Shown here: in pieces, positions 63,401-64,000 of the stretch | Layout: the number at the start of each line of letters is the position of its first letter | Numbering within the stretch: the first letter of the stretch is position 1 | Assembly (NCBI GenBank): GCA_019059635.1 | Contig: JAGVRJ010000014.1 | Span: 1,054,001 to 1,118,000, forward strand | Length of the DNA stretch: 64,000 bases | Source of the DNA: Proales similis | Lineage: Eukaryota; Rotifera; Eurotatoria; Ploima; Proalidae | Reading direction: 5' to 3' | Notes under the pieces: generated by a model | Databases searched by the model: none | What the model was told of the DNA's origin: nothing | The model's input: only the letters and a program-made list of their open reading frames with translations | Position numbers and translations under genes: made by a program

Positions 63401-64000
63401 CCACCGGCGTCCCAACTGAACAGGCGACTGAACAGCCGACTGAGCAGCCGACGTCCTCGGCATCTACTACCAGTGCTGCCTCGACCACCGAAGAGGTGCT
63501 CTCGCAGACCGAGTCGACCCCTGGTCCTTTGGCCACATCGACAAGCACTCTGCCGCCGCCTCCTCCTCCGGTTACAACAGTTGCCCCACCGACCACCACC
63601 GGCGTCCCAACTGAACAGGCGACTGAGCAGCCGACGTCCTCGGCATCTACTACCAGTGCTGCCTCGACCACCGAAGAGGTGCTCTCGCAGACCGAGTCGA
63701 CCCCTGGTCCTTTGGCCACATCGACAAGCACTCTGCCGCCGCCTCCTCCTCCGGTTACAACAGTTGCCCCACCGACCACCACCGGCGTCCCAACTGAACA
63801 GCCGACTGAGCAGCCAACGTCCTCGGCATCTACTACCAGTGCTGCCTCGACCACCGAAGAGGTGCTCTCGCAGACCGAGTCGACCCCTGGTCCTTTGGCC
63901 ACATCGACAAGCACTCTGCCGCCGCCTCCTCCTCCGGTTACAACAGTTGCCCCACCGACCACCACCGGCGTCCCAACTGAACAGGCGACTGAACAGCCGA
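54497..64000 (+). CDS. SSPO-like: SCO-spondin-like secreted glycoprotein (EMI, three vWD, LDLa, Thr/Pro-rich repeats); 3' end beyond window
   Basis: Large extracellular protein. Exons by position: 54497-54533 (tentative start, weak signal peptide), 54582-54872 EMI-like ([10 protein letters not shown]), 54938-55039 EGF-like, 55091-55243 Cys module, 55310-56114 vWD1 in five exons, 56177-56459 C8, 56515-56764 TIL, 56826-57530 vWD2, 57602-58098 C8+TIL, 58157-58504 TIL, 58572-59330 vWD3, 59386-59789 C8, 59859-60096 TIL, then LDLa repeats at 60155-60324, 60381-60549 (split), 60610-60729, 60798-60923 and 60997-61212, a jelly-roll-like module 61261-61686, an exon 61742-62119 with another LDLa, and 62174 onward. 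vWD landmarks are FDGVQFNF...[18 protein letters not shown]...GLCGTYNFN and [10 protein letters not shown]...GLCGNFDD. The order EMI, vWD x3 with C8/TIL, then LDLa is that of SCO-spondin and not of hemolectin. All junctions listed keep phase. The N-terminus and the end are open. Confidence 0.82.
60155..61212 (+). other. LDL-receptor class A repeat cluster within the SCO-spondin-like gene
   Basis: Five consecutive LDLa modules. Four end in the calcium-binding acidic motif ([42 protein letters not shown]). The fifth ([18 protein letters not shown]...DELP) is degenerate. A sixth good copy lies at about 61755-61865 ([10 protein letters not shown]). The second repeat is split by an intron after its CD. 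Confidence 0.88.
61261..62458 (+). other. AT-rich part of the SCO-spondin-like gene with two galactose-binding-like modules
   Basis: Two roughly 140-residue modules, the first ending [10 protein letters not shown] and the second ending AKIDILKCY, both with alternating beta-strand-like pattern and a final Cys. They may be divergent F5/8-type C (discoidin-like) domains. Base composition is clearly more A/T rich than all other coding sequence in the window, with AAA, ATA and AAT codons favoured. An in-frame TAA at 62167-62169 falls inside a 54-nt intron (62120-62173). Confidence 0.55.
62461..64000 (+). repeat. Tandem array encoding Thr/Pro/Ser-rich mucin-like repeats
   Basis: Eight units begin at 62461, 62668, 62863, 63070, 63253, 63448, 63631 and 63814 (the last cut by the window end). 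Unit lengths are 207, 195, 207, 183, 195, 183 and 183 nt. Each is a 159-nt core plus 2 to 4 copies of a 12-nt subunit encoding TEQP (or TEQA). Core landmarks are [36 protein letters not shown] and PTTTGVP. All lengths are multiples of three. Units are almost identical at DNA level, so the array is young or homogenised. The product would be a heavily O-glycosylated stalk. Confidence 0.95.

Noticed and set aside
62454-63965. 503-codon open frame on the minus strand of the repeat array (Val/Gly-rich)
   Set aside because: It exists only because every repeat unit is a multiple of three and has no stop on that strand. The plus strand continues a well-supported gene in phase.
1-64000. Transposable elements, tRNA genes, rRNA genes or CRISPR arrays
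   Set aside because: No terminal repeats, transposase or polymerase motifs, tRNA A/B boxes or spaced direct repeats were recognised on reading both strands. A dedicated scan (tRNAscan-SE, RepeatMasker) would be decisive.

Overview
The window is animal nuclear DNA. The genes are split by short GT-AG introns (mostly 45-65 nt) and carry metazoan genes: integrin-linked kinase, a furin-type convertase, pinin, a SCO-spondin-like protein and peritrophin-type chitin-binding domains. Chitin-binding domains plus a fused NADH-type glutamate synthase (absent from vertebrates) point to an invertebrate with a small, gene-dense genome, about one gene per 3 kb. A radial-spoke gene (RSPH1) and LRRCC1 suggest it still makes motile cilia or flagella. 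I cannot place it further with confidence. No tRNA, rRNA, CRISPR array or transposon was recognised.

Layout: 0-3 kb, 3' end of EEF2 (+) converging on BCKDHB (-). 3.1-9.4 kb, intronless glutamate synthase (-). 9.4-12.4 kb, gene-poor. 12.4-16.2 kb, secreted protein with ten chitin-binding domains (-). 16.2-18.7 kb, gene-poor with microsatellites. 18.7-26.1 kb, four tandem GT92-like glycosyltransferases (+) with clear signs of recent duplication and gene conversion. 26.2-31.3 kb, two tandem TASOR-like (pseudo-PARP, DUF3715-type) genes (-). 31.7-32.8 kb, pinin (-). 33.7-35.1 kb, transaldolase (+). 35.2-38.1 kb, an unfamiliar lectin/EGF membrane protein (-). 38.4-41.0 kb, LRRCC1 (+), converging on RSPH1 (-, 41.1-42.5 kb). 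42.8-43.5 kb, methylmalonyl-CoA epimerase (-). 44.3-49.0 kb, PCSK5/6 (Fur2)-like convertase (+). 49.5-51.4 kb, SLC5-type Na+/solute symporter (+). 51.6-53.6 kb, ILK (+). 54.5-64 kb, a SCO-spondin-like gene (+) that runs off the window inside a Thr/Pro/Ser repeat array.

Functional grouping: BCKDHB (branched-chain amino acid breakdown) and MCEE (propionyl-CoA disposal) belong to one mitochondrial pathway but are 40 kb apart. LRRCC1 and RSPH1 are adjacent cilium/centriole genes. The convertase and the SCO-spondin-like protein are secretory-pathway proteins. The rest looks like ordinary unlinked gene order. Introns are uneven: five long genes (glutamate synthase, the larger TASOR-like gene, pinin, LRRCC1, the lectin/EGF gene) and the four glycosyltransferases appear intronless, while ILK has 12 introns and the SCO-spondin-like gene over 30.

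Exon boundaries were placed by eye from splice consensus, reading phase and family alignment. In the multi-exon genes every junction keeps phase, but none has been checked against transcripts.
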